Positions 36,523 to 45,341 of a stretch of 64,000 bases of DNA are shown here, piece after piece (position 1 is the first letter of the stretch; each line of letters opens with the position of its first letter). The DNA is taken from assembly GCF_000018285.1 (NCBI RefSeq), contig NC_009901.1:3037001-3101000 (forward strand), given 5' to 3'. A program made the position numbers and the translations under genes. The notes below the pieces were generated by a model that was not told the DNA's origin, made no database searches, and saw only the letters and a list, made by a program, of their open reading frames with translations. This stretch comes from Shewanella pealeana ATCC 700345 (GTDB taxonomy: Bacteria; Pseudomonadota; Gammaproteobacteria; Enterobacterales; Shewanellaceae).

Positions 36523-37044
36523 TTAGTGGCTATTAACAGCGCCACCTTCTACCCATGCCTGTGTGCCATAGAGTGGCACAGTCGAGAGCGCATGTTTATG
36601 GCTACCATTGGTCTCTTTAGTCGAATAAGACAGATACAATAGCGTTTGATTATCGGCATCGTAAATTCGGCGCACCTTGAGAGACTTAAACAGAATACTT
36701 AAGGACTCCTTAAATACCACTTCACCATTTTTACTCTTATCGATGTTAGCAATTTCAGCCGCCGTAATAGGCCCGGTTTGACGACAAGAGATACTCATAT
36801 CTGATGGGTCAGCAAGGCTTAGATCCGCTTCAATACGGCTAATATGACACGTCACGCCCGGGATCTTAGGATCGTGCTTAGCATCTATAATCACATCCTT
36901 TGTGGTAAATAAGCCTAAGCTCACCTTACCCACGTCATCGCCACAAGCACTAAGGCCTAGCGCGAGAAATATAGATAACCCAACGCCTGAAACCCACTTT
37001 TTAGCTAAGCTTGTCATATCCATTTCCTTAAGAGTTTGAGCCAA
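36523..37044 (-). CDS. creA: CreA family protein, predicted lipoprotein
   Basis: The sequence matches CreA around VTCHISRIE, DPSDMSISCRQTGPI and VVFKESLSILFKSLKV, where Cys65 and Cys84 are conserved. The N-terminal signal has a lipobox L-S-A-C near residue 34, so the mature protein is probably lipid-anchored in the envelope. The first ATG gives 173 residues; Met9 or Met11 would give a shorter and more usual signal peptide. CreA function is not known. The other cre genes (creBCD) are absent here. Confidence 0.88.
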   Translation of the reverse strand: MAQTLKEMDMTSLAKKWVSGVGLSIFLALGLSACGDDVGKVSLGLFTTKDVIIDAKHDPKIPGVTCHISRIEADLSLADPSDMSISCRQTGPITAAEIANIDKSKNGEVVFKESLSILFKSLKVRRIYDADNQTLLYLSYSTKETNGSHKHALSTVPLYGTQAWVEGGAVNSH

Positions 37045-37105
37045 TAATAAGATAAATTTATTAAATCGAAATTATTTAAATCACAATTACTTAAATTACA
37101 AAGCG

Positions 37106-38473
37106 TTAAGCAAACACTCTTTGCGCCCAACGAGTTAAGCCTGCGGTCACACTACCGAAGTGATCGCCGACAACGATTGGGATCTCAGGGAACAAACCAG
37201 AAATGCGTTTATAGATAGCCGGACTTCTCGCCGTACCACCCGTCACATAGATCCTGTCTGGCATCACACCCGCTTGCTCAAGGGCTTCTCGCATCAAGGC
37301 TTCGACTTTTGATAGCGGTATCGTGATAGCACTTTCGAAATCATCTTCGCTCACCCTAGCATGTAATCCCGCGTGAATATATTCCAGCGGTGTATCAACA
37401 CATGCGTCGCTAGAAAGGGCAATCTTACTCTGCTCGGCGCTACGAACCAATTTATACCCTAGCTGTTCTTTTTGAACTTTAAGCAGACGCTGAACAAGCT
37501 CCGGCTTTTGGGCATCTTTGATTAAGTCTTCGATTAACTTCTTCGAGGCCAAGGCACTAAAGTCTCGCTGCGCACTGATATCGTTGACTGCAACCGCGTT
37601 CCAAAACGGCTTGCTTGGCACTGGCAATTGGTTAACCATCAAGCTACCAAGACCAAGATGTGGCATAAATGAAGCCATAGACAAGGCGATATCTAAGTCA
37701 TTACCACCGATACGCTGACCACTGTGGCCTAAAAAATCGGCACTACGGTCGCGGTTATCGATATGATTTGGGCCCATTTTTACCATAGAGCAGTCTGTGG
37801 TACCGCCGCCAACATCCACCACCAGCACAGTAACGTTTTCATCTAGTGAGGCCTCATAGTCCATACCAGCCGCGAGAGGCTCAAATAAGAAATCGACTTC
37901 GGTAAAACCAGCACGACTAGCCGCAAGTGATAAAATGGCCTCGGCCTGCTGATTGCTCTGCTCACCACCTATGCCCTGAAAGTTTACTGGGCGGCCAATA
38001 ACCGCATGGGTGATTTTCTGCGCCGGTGAAAAGTTGCTTTCAGCCTGTTGCTTAATATGCATCATCATTAAGGTGACGATATCTTCAAATAGCGCGATTT
38101 GGCTCTCTCTTAGCCCTGTAGCGCCAAGGAAAGATTTCGGCGAGCGTACATAAAACCCTTCGTCAGGCATATCTAAATAGGCTTCAATAGCTTGCTCGCC
38201 CACAAATACCGCCTGCTCATTAGGCAGCAAATCAAGATCGCGACGCGCTGCGTGCGCTCGACTTAACTGAGCGGCGCGCGCTCGGGCGTACTCCACTTTT
38301 TGCTCTTGGGGTAACTGATTTAATACCGCCTCGGCAATTAACTCTCTATCCATCGCATACAGCGTTGAACTTAAATAGTTAGAGTCACCAGATAAGGGTA
38401 CCAAGCGTACATCACCGCCTTCCACCACACCAATAGCGCAGTTTGCACTACCGTAGTCAAAACCTACAAACAT
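37106..38473 (-). CDS. yegD: Hsp70-family protein YegD
   Basis: The 455-residue protein has an Hsp70/actin-type ATPase fold: phosphate-1 motif FDYGSANCAIG at residues 4-14, phosphate-2 motif VLVVDVGGGTTDCSMV about 215-230 and the adenosine motif VYVTGGTARSPA near the C-terminus. It lacks the DnaK substrate-binding domain and its DLGTT motif is altered to DYGSA, as in YegD. The role in the cell is uncertain, probably a specialised chaperone. It is a single gene. Confidence 0.9.
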   Translation of the reverse strand: MFVGFDYGSANCAIGVVEGGDVRLVPLSGDSNYLSSTLYAMDRELIAEAVLNQLPQEQKVEYARARAAQLSRAHAARRDLDLLPNEQAVFVGEQAIEAYLDMPDEGFYVRSPKSFLGATGLRESQIALFEDIVTLMMMHIKQQAESNFSPAQKITHAVIGRPVNFQGIGGEQSNQQAEAILSLAASRAGFTEVDFLFEPLAAGMDYEASLDENVTVLVVDVGGGTTDCSMVKMGPNHIDNRDRSADFLGHSGQRIGGNDLDIALSMASFMPHLGLGSLMVNQLPVPSKPFWNAVAVNDISAQRDFSALASKKLIEDLIKDAQKPELVQRLLKVQKEQLGYKLVRSAEQSKIALSSDACVDTPLEYIHAGLHARVSEDDFESAITIPLSKVEALMREALEQAGVMPDRIYVTGGTARSPAIYKRISGLFPEIPIVVGDHFGSVTAGLTRWAQRVFA

Positions 38474-38549
38474 TCCCTTATCCTTTAAAGCGTAAAAAAG
38501 CCGTGCAAAATAGCACAGTCAGACGCGAGTAAAAAGTGCCTTTTACAAA

Positions 38550-38576
38550 TAAAAAAAGCAGCCTTAGGCTGCTTTT
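38550..38576 (-). terminator. Terminator after trhO
   Basis: AAAAGCAGCC / GGCTGCTTTT with a TTA-type loop; the plus-strand A-run forms a U-tract on the leftward transcript, about 57 bases beyond the trhO stop. Confidence 0.8.
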
Positions 38577-38632
38577 AATGATGTTAATCGTCGGCTAGTT
38601 AAGCCATCGTCTGGGTTGGCTAATCCAAAATC

Positions 38633-39616
38633 TTATGCACTCTTGTCGTGCTGCGCCTTTTTAAGCCGGTCTTTCTTGGCTCGGCGTGTCTGTATCACTT
38701 GGCTCACATCACTACCGATATGTGCTTCCCCACGCAGCTTAGACAGCTGTACTTGACGCTCACGCTCTATAAAGCGTTGACGCTGTTTCTCGCTGATATT
38801 ATCGATACAATGGAGGCAACTAACCCCTTGTACAAAGCTATCCAGCGCCATTTCATCAGCGGTGATCGGCATACGGCAAGCATTACACTGAGCGTACTGG
38901 CCCTTTTCCAAGTTATGGTCGACGGCGACACGGTTATCAAATACAAAACACTCACCCTGCCATAAACTTTCTTCAAGCTTGACCTCTTCTAGATACTTTA
39001 AGATCCCGCCTTCAAGGTGAAAAACCTCATCAAAGCCCTGCTCTTTTAAATAAGCGGTTGATTTTTCACAGCGAATGCCACCGGTGCAAAACATAGCGAC
39101 TTTCTTATGTTTCGCAGGATCTAGGTTTTGCTTTACGTAGTCAGGAAACTCCCGAAATGTCTTTGTCTTTGGGTCTAGCGCATCTTTGAAGGTACCAATT
39201 TGCACTTCATAGTCGTTACGGGTATCAACAAGCAGTACTTCTGGATCGGAAATCAGTTGATTCCAATCTTTTGGTTTTACATAGGTACCAACCACCTTTT
39301 TAGGATCGATGCCTTCGACTCCCATGGTGACAATTTCTTTCTTCAGCTTGACCTTGGTGCGGTAAAAAGGCATCACATCATCAAACGAAAGTTTATAAAC
39401 AATGTTATCGAGTCCAGGCTGAGTGGCCAACCAAGCCAATAAGTTATCGATAGCAGATTGTGAGCCCGCGACGGTACCGTTAATGCCCTCTTGCGCTAAT
39501 AGTAGTGAGCCTTTTACACCCGAGGTTTCCATTACCTTTTGTAACGGACTTTGTAATTTTTCAAATTCGGCTAAAGTCACAAACTTATACATGGCGCAGA
39601 CAACGACTTTTGACAT
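38633..39616 (-). CDS. trhO: tRNA uridine(34) hydroxylase TrhO (rhodanese family, YceA)
   Basis: TrhO hydroxylates U34 of certain tRNAs on the way to 5-methoxy- or 5-carboxymethoxyuridine. The start at 39616 gives 327 residues beginning [13 protein letters not shown], as in the family; the frame runs 41 codons further upstream without similarity. An N-terminal acylphosphatase-like domain (about 1-100) precedes a rhodanese domain with active Cys177 in [11 protein letters not shown], followed by a Cys-rich stretch (about 273-300) and a basic tail. It stands alone. Confidence 0.93.
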   Translation of the reverse strand: MSKVVVCAMYKFVTLAEFEKLQSPLQKVMETSGVKGSLLLAQEGINGTVAGSQSAIDNLLAWLATQPGLDNIVYKLSFDDVMPFYRTKVKLKKEIVTMGVEGIDPKKVVGTYVKPKDWNQLISDPEVLLVDTRNDYEVQIGTFKDALDPKTKTFREFPDYVKQNLDPAKHKKVAMFCTGGIRCEKSTAYLKEQGFDEVFHLEGGILKYLEEVKLEESLWQGECFVFDNRVAVDHNLEKGQYAQCNACRMPITADEMALDSFVQGVSCLHCIDNISEKQRQRFIERERQVQLSKLRGEAHIGSDVSQVIQTRRAKKDRLKKAQHDKSA

Positions 39617-39900
39617 ATTCTTCCCTTTTTCGGCTAGCTGAAGCTCAATCTTCAGTGCGATTAATGCTGATAAACTTAACGCTGGCAGGCAAAACCTGCC
39701 CAAGCATACAAAATGCAGCGCAAAGTCTACATGGATCACACAAATACAAACAGGGACAAAAAGTAGGGTTACTCAAATGCCAGCGATTAGTTTGCTTATA
39801 AAAAAACGCAAACCGCCCTCAAATAATTAACATCAGCGATTGTTATTTAACGGTTAAACATTGAAAATAGCGACATAATACAGCGAGAAAAGATCACAAC

Positions 39901-40626
39901 ATGTCTCTGCCTACACTCTATTCTTTCAGACGTTGTCCCTATGCCATGCGCGCAAGACTCGGCATTTTATTATCTGGGCAAAGCGTTAACTTAAGAGAGA
40001 TAGTCCTTAAACATAAGCCAGAGGCCATGCTCACTGCCTCACCAAAAGGCACAGTACCGGTGCTTATTTTACAAGATGGCAGTGTGATTGAAGAGAGCAT
40101 AGAGATCATGTGTTGGGCGCTGATTAACGATGATCCTCACAATCTGTTACTTAGTGAAAATCCACGGCAACAAGAAAACGCTCAGGCACTTATTCACGCC
40201 AACGATAATCAATTCAAACCTTGGTTAGATAAGTATAAATACGCCGATAGACACCCAGACAATAGTGAGCAGTATTATCGTCAACAAGGAGAGATATTTA
40301 TCGGCCAGATTGAGAGCTTATTGGCTAAGCAGACAGTAAAACTATCGCAAGCACAGACACCCGAGCTAATATCGGAACAAGCCTATTCAGCAACATCAAA
40401 GTCCCCACAACTGCTTGGCTTTGAGCCAAGTATTGCCGACTACGCCATCTATCCGTTTATTCGGCAATTTGCCTCTGTAGATAGAGCTTGGTTTGATAAT
40501 AGTGGCTACACGAATGTGCAGCGCTGGCTAAAGGCTCATATCGAAAGTCATGAATTCGCCTCGATAATGAAAAAGTACCCAACGTGGCTTGAGAGCGGTG
40601 AAAGTTTTCAGCTTGGGCTGGATTAG
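39901..40626 (+). CDS. Glutathione S-transferase family protein
   Basis: The 241-residue protein begins with a thioredoxin-fold N-terminal domain (about 1-80) with F-R-R-C-P-Y-A-M-R-A-R, a C-P-Y/A motif like glutaredoxin and omega-class GSTs, and the cis-Pro and E-E-S-I segments for glutathione binding (G-T-V-P-V-L, then I-E-E-S). A helical C-terminal domain follows (about 90-230). The substrate is not known; a Cys-type active site suggests a thiol-transferase activity. Confidence 0.85.
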   Translation: MSLPTLYSFRRCPYAMRARLGILLSGQSVNLREIVLKHKPEAMLTASPKGTVPVLILQDGSVIEESIEIMCWALINDDPHNLLLSENPRQQENAQALIHANDNQFKPWLDKYKYADRHPDNSEQYYRQQGEIFIGQIESLLAKQTVKLSQAQTPELISEQAYSATSKSPQLLGFEPSIADYAIYPFIRQFASVDRAWFDNSGYTNVQRWLKAHIESHEFASIMKKYPTWLESGESFQLGLD

Positions 40627-40682
40627 CTAAATTAAAAAGTCATACTAGATTCGAAACAGCTGCAATTAAATGTTTGGACGCT

Positions 40683-41288
40683 TTAGTGAATTATCATTGG
40701 AATGGTGACTAACAATAGACCGCCCATACTCCAGTTAAAACCTTTACGCCGAGCAGGAGTATTGAGCTTATTACTAATTCTCGCGCCTAAAATCACCCAG
40801 GTAAATGATGCAGGGAAACCAACAATATTAAATACCAACACGCCCATCATTGCACTAAGCCAATAACTGTCACCCGAGACGGTAAAAGCGGTACAGAGCG
40901 TAATGGTAGCAAGCCATGATTTGGGATTGATCCACTGAAACAGTGCCGACTCTCTCATTGTCATCGGCTGCCCCTCAATGAGTGTTAGTCCGTCATCCAC
41001 TGGCGTGGTAATGACTCGATAAGCGAGAAATAACAGATAGGCTATAGAGGTAACCCTCAATACCTGATGCATAGCAGGCCAAGCCTCAAACATGCTACCT
41101 AATCCAAGAAGTATTGCTATATGCAGCAGTGTCTGACCAACACGGATCCCGATAATATGAGGCAAGGTGCGCCTAACACCAAAGTTCGCGCCCGAGGTCG
41201 TCAGCAGTATATTGTTTGGCCCTGGAGTCATCGTCATGGTTGCGCAGAATATTGCCGCTGAGATCATCATTGCCCATATCCCATCCAT
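40683..41288 (-). CDS. LysE family amino acid or metabolite exporter
   Basis: The 201-residue protein has about six membrane segments and the LysE/RhtB signature T-P-G-P-N-N (about residues 21-26). Such proteins export amino acids or related compounds. It diverges from a MocR-type regulator gene with 164 bases between the starts, so this regulator probably controls it. No substrate can be assigned. Confidence 0.9.
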   Translation of the reverse strand: MDGIWAMMISAAIFCATMTMTPGPNNILLTTSGANFGVRRTLPHIIGIRVGQTLLHIAILLGLGSMFEAWPAMHQVLRVTSIAYLLFLAYRVITTPVDDGLTLIEGQPMTMRESALFQWINPKSWLATITLCTAFTVSGDSYWLSAMMGVLVFNIVGFPASFTWVILGARISNKLNTPARRKGFNWSMGGLLLVTIPMIIH

Positions 41289-41368
41289 TGTTTACCCCCA
41301 CTTTACCTAAAACTGATACACACGTTTTTTACTTTTGTCTTTTAATATTGGGTCTTAACCCACACAGA

Positions 41369-41440
41369 ATTGTATGAGTACAATACTTGACACAAAACAG
41401 CTGTAATCCGCATAATAATCGATACAAAGTCGAATACAAT
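41369..41440. promoter_or_regulatory. Candidate operator between lysE-type and mocR-type genes
   Basis: ATTGTATGAGTACAAT (41369-41384) is a perfect 6-bp inverted repeat with a 4-base spacer, and TACAAT occurs again at 41435-41440 as a direct repeat. Mixed inverted and direct repeats of this kind are common for MocR/GntR regulators. Confidence 0.5.
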
Positions 41441-41452
41441 GGTTTTATTGTT

Positions 41453-42820
41453 ATGGGTACAATTTGGAGTCCCAACTTAGACAGCTATACCGGGGCTAAG
41501 TATTCCCGTCTCGCGCAAGCGGTGGAAGATGGCATAAAAAACGGTGAGCTTATGCCAAACAGTAAGCTCCCACCTCAAAGGTTGCTTGCTGACAAATTGG
41601 GCGTCACTGTCGGTACAGTCACCCGAGCTTATGCTCTGCTCGAACAACGAGGATATGTGCAGGCTAAGGTCGGCGCAGGAACCTACGTAAAAGCCAGCGA
41701 TTATCAAGCTGCTAATAAAGGGGCTGATTTTGCGACCTGCCAACAGCCATTTACCAATCAAGCTGCCATTTTAAGTGATGCGCTCAACCAACTGGCAAAA
41801 ACGCCACTTCGTCTGAGCCAATTGATGCAATACCACGCCGAGCCACTACGTGAGCATCAGCTTACATTCAGCCAATGGCTACACAGACGTAATATCCCAC
41901 AGTCTAGCGAGCAAATAGTATTTACCCATGGTGCACAACAAGGTATTTTTTCAATCCTCAACGGTTTGATGCAGGCAGGTGAAATGCTACTTTGTGAGTC
42001 CAGCTGCTATCCAGGCATTCATGTTGCGGCAGAGCAACTTGGGCTCAAGACGATGCCAGTATCATTGACAAATGAAGGTTTAGACTTAGCTGAGTTAGCT
42101 GACAAACTCACTCAGTACCAACCAAAAGTACTGTACTTGACACCAAACAATCAAAACCCAACCTGTATTCAATACAGCGATACACAGCGTAAGAGCATTA
42201 TTGATTTAGCTAGAAAACATCGAGTAGTGATCATCGAAGATGATGTCAATTACAGCCTTCCCTCTGAATGGCACACACCTATGTGGTCGCTTGATCAGCA
42301 AAGCGCTGATAACGAGCAACAGCAGTGTGTCATCTACCTGTCTAGCTTATCTAAAATGTTCTGTGGGGGTTTAAGGCAAGGCTTCTTGCTTATCCCCAGC
42401 AGACTTATTGGCCCAGTGAAACAAGCCATATACAGCCAGTGCTGGATGGTCTCACCGTTAAATACCGAGCTTGCTTGCTCGATAATCGACAATAACGATT
42501 TTATGGGACAACGAGAGCAGCTTATAGCTGAAAGACAGAAGTTAGGTATTGCCATGGGGCTGCGACTCAAGCTTACACAGAACTGGCGAGGGCTAAATGG
42601 CTGGTTGCAGCTCAAAGCGCCACTAAAGTCTCACCATGTGGTTACAGCTTTAGCACAAAAAGGCATCCTTATCCGAAATGGCGATGACTTTAATAACCAT
42701 GATAATTGCATCCGCATCAGTATCGGCGATACCCACGACGACAAACATTTTATAGAGCAACTGAGCATCATCGAGGCTAGCATACGAGAACTGAGTCAAT
42801 CGGCCTACTCTGTTGTATAA
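41453..42820 (+). CDS. MocR-type regulator (GntR DNA-binding + aminotransferase-like domain)
   Basis: The ATG at 41453 gives 455 residues starting MGTIWSPN; an in-frame TTG at 41387 lies over the operator and is unlikely. An N-terminal GntR winged helix (about 10-80; L-P-P-Q-R-L-L-A-D-K-L-G-V-T-V-G-T-V) is joined to a fold type I aminotransferase domain (about 105-450) containing an L-S-S-L-S-K-M-F motif whose Lys should bind PLP. Such proteins (PdxR, TauR, GabR) are regulators that sense PLP or an amino compound. The divergent lysE-type gene is the likely target. Confidence 0.9.
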   Translation: MGTIWSPNLDSYTGAKYSRLAQAVEDGIKNGELMPNSKLPPQRLLADKLGVTVGTVTRAYALLEQRGYVQAKVGAGTYVKASDYQAANKGADFATCQQPFTNQAAILSDALNQLAKTPLRLSQLMQYHAEPLREHQLTFSQWLHRRNIPQSSEQIVFTHGAQQGIFSILNGLMQAGEMLLCESSCYPGIHVAAEQLGLKTMPVSLTNEGLDLAELADKLTQYQPKVLYLTPNNQNPTCIQYSDTQRKSIIDLARKHRVVIIEDDVNYSLPSEWHTPMWSLDQQSADNEQQQCVIYLSSLSKMFCGGLRQGFLLIPSRLIGPVKQAIYSQCWMVSPLNTELACSIIDNNDFMGQREQLIAERQKLGIAMGLRLKLTQNWRGLNGWLQLKAPLKSHHVVTALAQKGILIRNGDDFNNHDNCIRISIGDTHDDKHFIEQLSIIEASIRELSQSAYSVV

Positions 42821-42871
42821 AAAGAGTTTACAGCCACAAGCTGACATTTGTAATCGACTAAAACCAAGACA

Positions 42872-42899
42872 CAAAAAAGCCGCTATTTTAGCGGCTTTA
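42872..42899. terminator. Bidirectional terminator between convergent genes
   Basis: AAAAAAGCCGCTA pairs with TAGCGGCTTT around a short loop; it lies between the mocR-type and glycine-zipper genes. Confidence 0.8.
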
Positions 42900-42919
42900 A
42901 GCAGTCTAAAAAAGCGTAC

Positions 42920-43396
42920 CTACATCTGACGATCGACCCTGACAAACCCTTGTAAGTAGACAACCCTGACCTCATCGTTGACATTGAATATCATTCCGGG
43001 ATCCAAATCTTGAATCACCATCACCTGCTCGCCAGTGTCTAAGGCTATCATCATCTCCACTAGCTTTAACTCTTGGTAATAGGAGCTGTCACCATAAGTG
43101 TTCCCGACTCTAGCCCCTAGTAAGGCCCCTAAAACCGTGGCCACATCTTGACCTGAACCGCCACCAAATTGATGACCAATAACGCCACCAATCAGTGCAC
43201 CACCAAAAGTTTTCCAGCCTGTGTTGCGATCTTCGACAAGCTGCTTTTGGGTAATGTTACGCACCGAGACCACTTGACCGAACTCCACTTTCTCGACTGG
43301 CACGGCCTGATTACGATCATAAGGCGCTGCAAAAACGCTCTGCGTACCAAAAAATAAACAGATAACCGTGAAAACAATAAGATGATGTTTCAACAT
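42920..43396 (-). CDS. Glycine-zipper 2TM envelope protein
   Basis: The 158-residue protein has a signal peptide (hydrophobic 5-20, cleavage near VFAAP) and a central glycine zipper (about 64-98, repeated GxxxG in G-G-A-L-I-G-G-V-I-G and L-G-A-L-L-G) typical of the 17-kDa antigen/SlyB group. No lipobox Cys is present. Two beta-rich flanks (about 32-60 and 105-155) complete it. Probably an envelope protein of unknown role; it diverges from aat. Confidence 0.8.
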   Translation of the reverse strand: MLKHHLIVFTVICLFFGTQSVFAAPYDRNQAVPVEKVEFGQVVSVRNITQKQLVEDRNTGWKTFGGALIGGVIGHQFGGGSGQDVATVLGALLGARVGNTYGDSSYYQELKLVEMMIALDTGEQVMVIQDLDPGMIFNVNDEVRVVYLQGFVRVDRQM

Positions 43397-43450
43397 AAGA
43401 CTTTTTCCGCTAACTTTAAGGATAAGTATATTTATTAATCTTACTCAATT

Positions 43451-44161
43451 GTGAACTCACTGTCCTATTTAAATCACGCGCAGCAAGCTTTTCCGCCTCC
43501 AGAGCAAGCCTTAATAGAGCCTAATGGCTTGTTGGCCGTTGGCGGAGATCTTCATCCTGAACGCCTACTAAATGCTTATTACAACGGTATTTTCCCTTGG
43601 TTTAACCTCGATGATCCTATCCTGTGGTGGTCGCCGGACCCCCGAGCCGTTTTTGTGCCCGGCAATATGAAAATCAGCCGCAGTTTAGTCAAGTATCTTA
43701 AGAAACAGAATTGGACTTATACCATTAACCATGCATTCGAAGCAGTCACAGCCGGCTGCGCAGAGCCTAGAGCTGGACAAGATGGCACTTGGATTTCAAG
43801 TGAAATCCAACAAGCCTATCTGTCTTTGCATCATCAAGGCCACGCTCACTCCCTTGAAGTTTGGCAAAATAATGAATTAATCGGTGGCCTTTACGGTTTA
43901 GCTATTGGGCAAGTTTTTTGCGGTGAATCTATGTTTCATCGCACAACGAACGCCTCTAAAGCTGCTATGATCGTATTACAGCAACATTTACAGCGCTGTG
44001 GTTTTAAGCTGATAGACGCTCAAGTGGTCAATCCCCACTTAGACAGTCTTGGTGCTAAATCCATTAAGCGTGATGATTTTCTCAGGCTATTAGCTCATCT
44101 CAGGGATGGTACAGTGAGTTTAGATAGCTGGCGCAAGTCCGAGGTAACCATTGAACTCTAA
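43451..44161 (+). CDS. aat: Leucyl/phenylalanyl-tRNA-protein transferase (Aat)
   Basis: Aat adds Leu or Phe to proteins with N-terminal Lys or Arg, making them N-end-rule substrates. The 236-residue protein starts with GTG and shows the family motifs F-P-P-P (about 14-17), [13 protein letters not shown] and W-W-S-P-D-P-R (about 59-65), then G-G-L-Y-G and F-C-G-E-S-M-F. It overlaps bpt by 11 bases, so both tagging enzymes are co-translated. Confidence 0.96.
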   Translation: MNSLSYLNHAQQAFPPPEQALIEPNGLLAVGGDLHPERLLNAYYNGIFPWFNLDDPILWWSPDPRAVFVPGNMKISRSLVKYLKKQNWTYTINHAFEAVTAGCAEPRAGQDGTWISSEIQQAYLSLHHQGHAHSLEVWQNNELIGGLYGLAIGQVFCGESMFHRTTNASKAAMIVLQQHLQRCGFKLIDAQVVNPHLDSLGAKSIKRDDFLRLLAHLRDGTVSLDSWRKSEVTIEL

Positions 44162-44876
44162 ATCTAGACCCGTCACAGTAGGCAGAACCAAGACCTTTCC
44201 TTGTAGTTATTTAGAAGCTCAACAAGAACAATTGATGGTTCTACAAGAAGAGGTTATCGATATCGGCTTATTCGAGCAGCTACTGGCACTTGGGTTTCGT
44301 CGTAGCGGCAGTATGATCTACAAGCCACAATGCCCACAGTGTAATGCCTGCCTCCCTATCAGGCTGGATGTGGATGAATTTAAGCTCTCCAAAAGGCAGA
44401 AAAGAACATTAAAGAAGAATCAGGATCTAAGCTGGAAAATCGTTGACCATAAAACGCAGCAGCAATATGAGCTCTACGAGCGTTACGTCAACAACCGTCA
44501 TCATGACGGTCCCATGTACCCTGCAACTCCAGAGCAATACGACAGCTTTGCCACGGCTAGCTGGTTGCAACCTCTGTTTATTGAGCTAAGACAGGGAGAA
44601 GAGCTAGTGGGCGTTGCCGTTACCGATGTGCTCCCTCATAGCCTATCGGCAATCTATAGTTATTTTGCACCAGAGCAAGAAAAGCGTTCGTTAGGCAGTT
44701 TACTTATTTTGCTGCAAACCCAGATCACTAAAATGATGAAGAAACGATATCTATACCTCGGTTATCAGATTGATGAATCGAGAAAAATGAACTATAAACG
44801 AGACTATCGTCCCCACCAAATTTTGACACAATCGGGTTGGGTTTCTCAAATTGCGATTAAAAACATAGCAAATTGA
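44151..44876 (+). CDS. bpt: Aspartate/glutamate leucyltransferase (Bpt)
   Basis: Bpt adds Leu to N-terminal Asp or Glu, feeding the ClpS-ClpAP pathway. The 241-residue protein starts at a TTG inside the end of aat, with GAGGT upstream. It has the ATE N-terminal motif C-S-Y-L (about 18-21), C-P-Q-C-N-A-C (about 60-66) and the R-H-H-D-G-P-M and Y-L-G-Y-Q-I-D motifs of the acyltransferase core. Confidence 0.95.
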   Translation: MNSKSRPVTVGRTKTFPCSYLEAQQEQLMVLQEEVIDIGLFEQLLALGFRRSGSMIYKPQCPQCNACLPIRLDVDEFKLSKRQKRTLKKNQDLSWKIVDHKTQQQYELYERYVNNRHHDGPMYPATPEQYDSFATASWLQPLFIELRQGEELVGVAVTDVLPHSLSAIYSYFAPEQEKRSLGSLLILLQTQITKMMKKRYLYLGYQIDESRKMNYKRDYRPHQILTQSGWVSQIAIKNIAN

Positions 44877-44918
44877 GTTACAACAGGGCTATAGCGAGGT
44901 TGATAAAGATAACTTTGC

Positions 44919-44947
44919 TTTACAGCAGCGTGATTTTGCGGCATGAT
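44919..44947 (+). promoter_or_regulatory. Candidate promoter of infA
   Basis: TTTACA (44919-44924), 17 bases and CATGAT (44942-44947) lie about 45 bases upstream of the infA ATG. Confidence 0.4.
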
Positions 44948-44987
44948 ACGCCCGTTTTTATTATTTGAAGGCTAACAGGATAACTGA

Positions 44988-45209
<222 letters not shown>

Positions 45210-45233
45210 GTTATTAGCCCATATAACGTATAT

Positions 45234-45260
45234 AAAAAAGCCGGCTATGCCGGCTTTTTG
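45234..45260. terminator. Terminator between infA and clpA
   Basis: AAAAAGCCGGC / GCCGGCTTTTT with loop TAT; U-tracts on both strands serve the two convergent genes. Confidence 0.88.
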
Positions 45261-45341
45261 TTGTCTGTAATTCTATCGACCAAATGATTATTTAGCAGGT
45301 ATGGACCAACAAACACATGCTTGCTGATCCATACACTCAAG

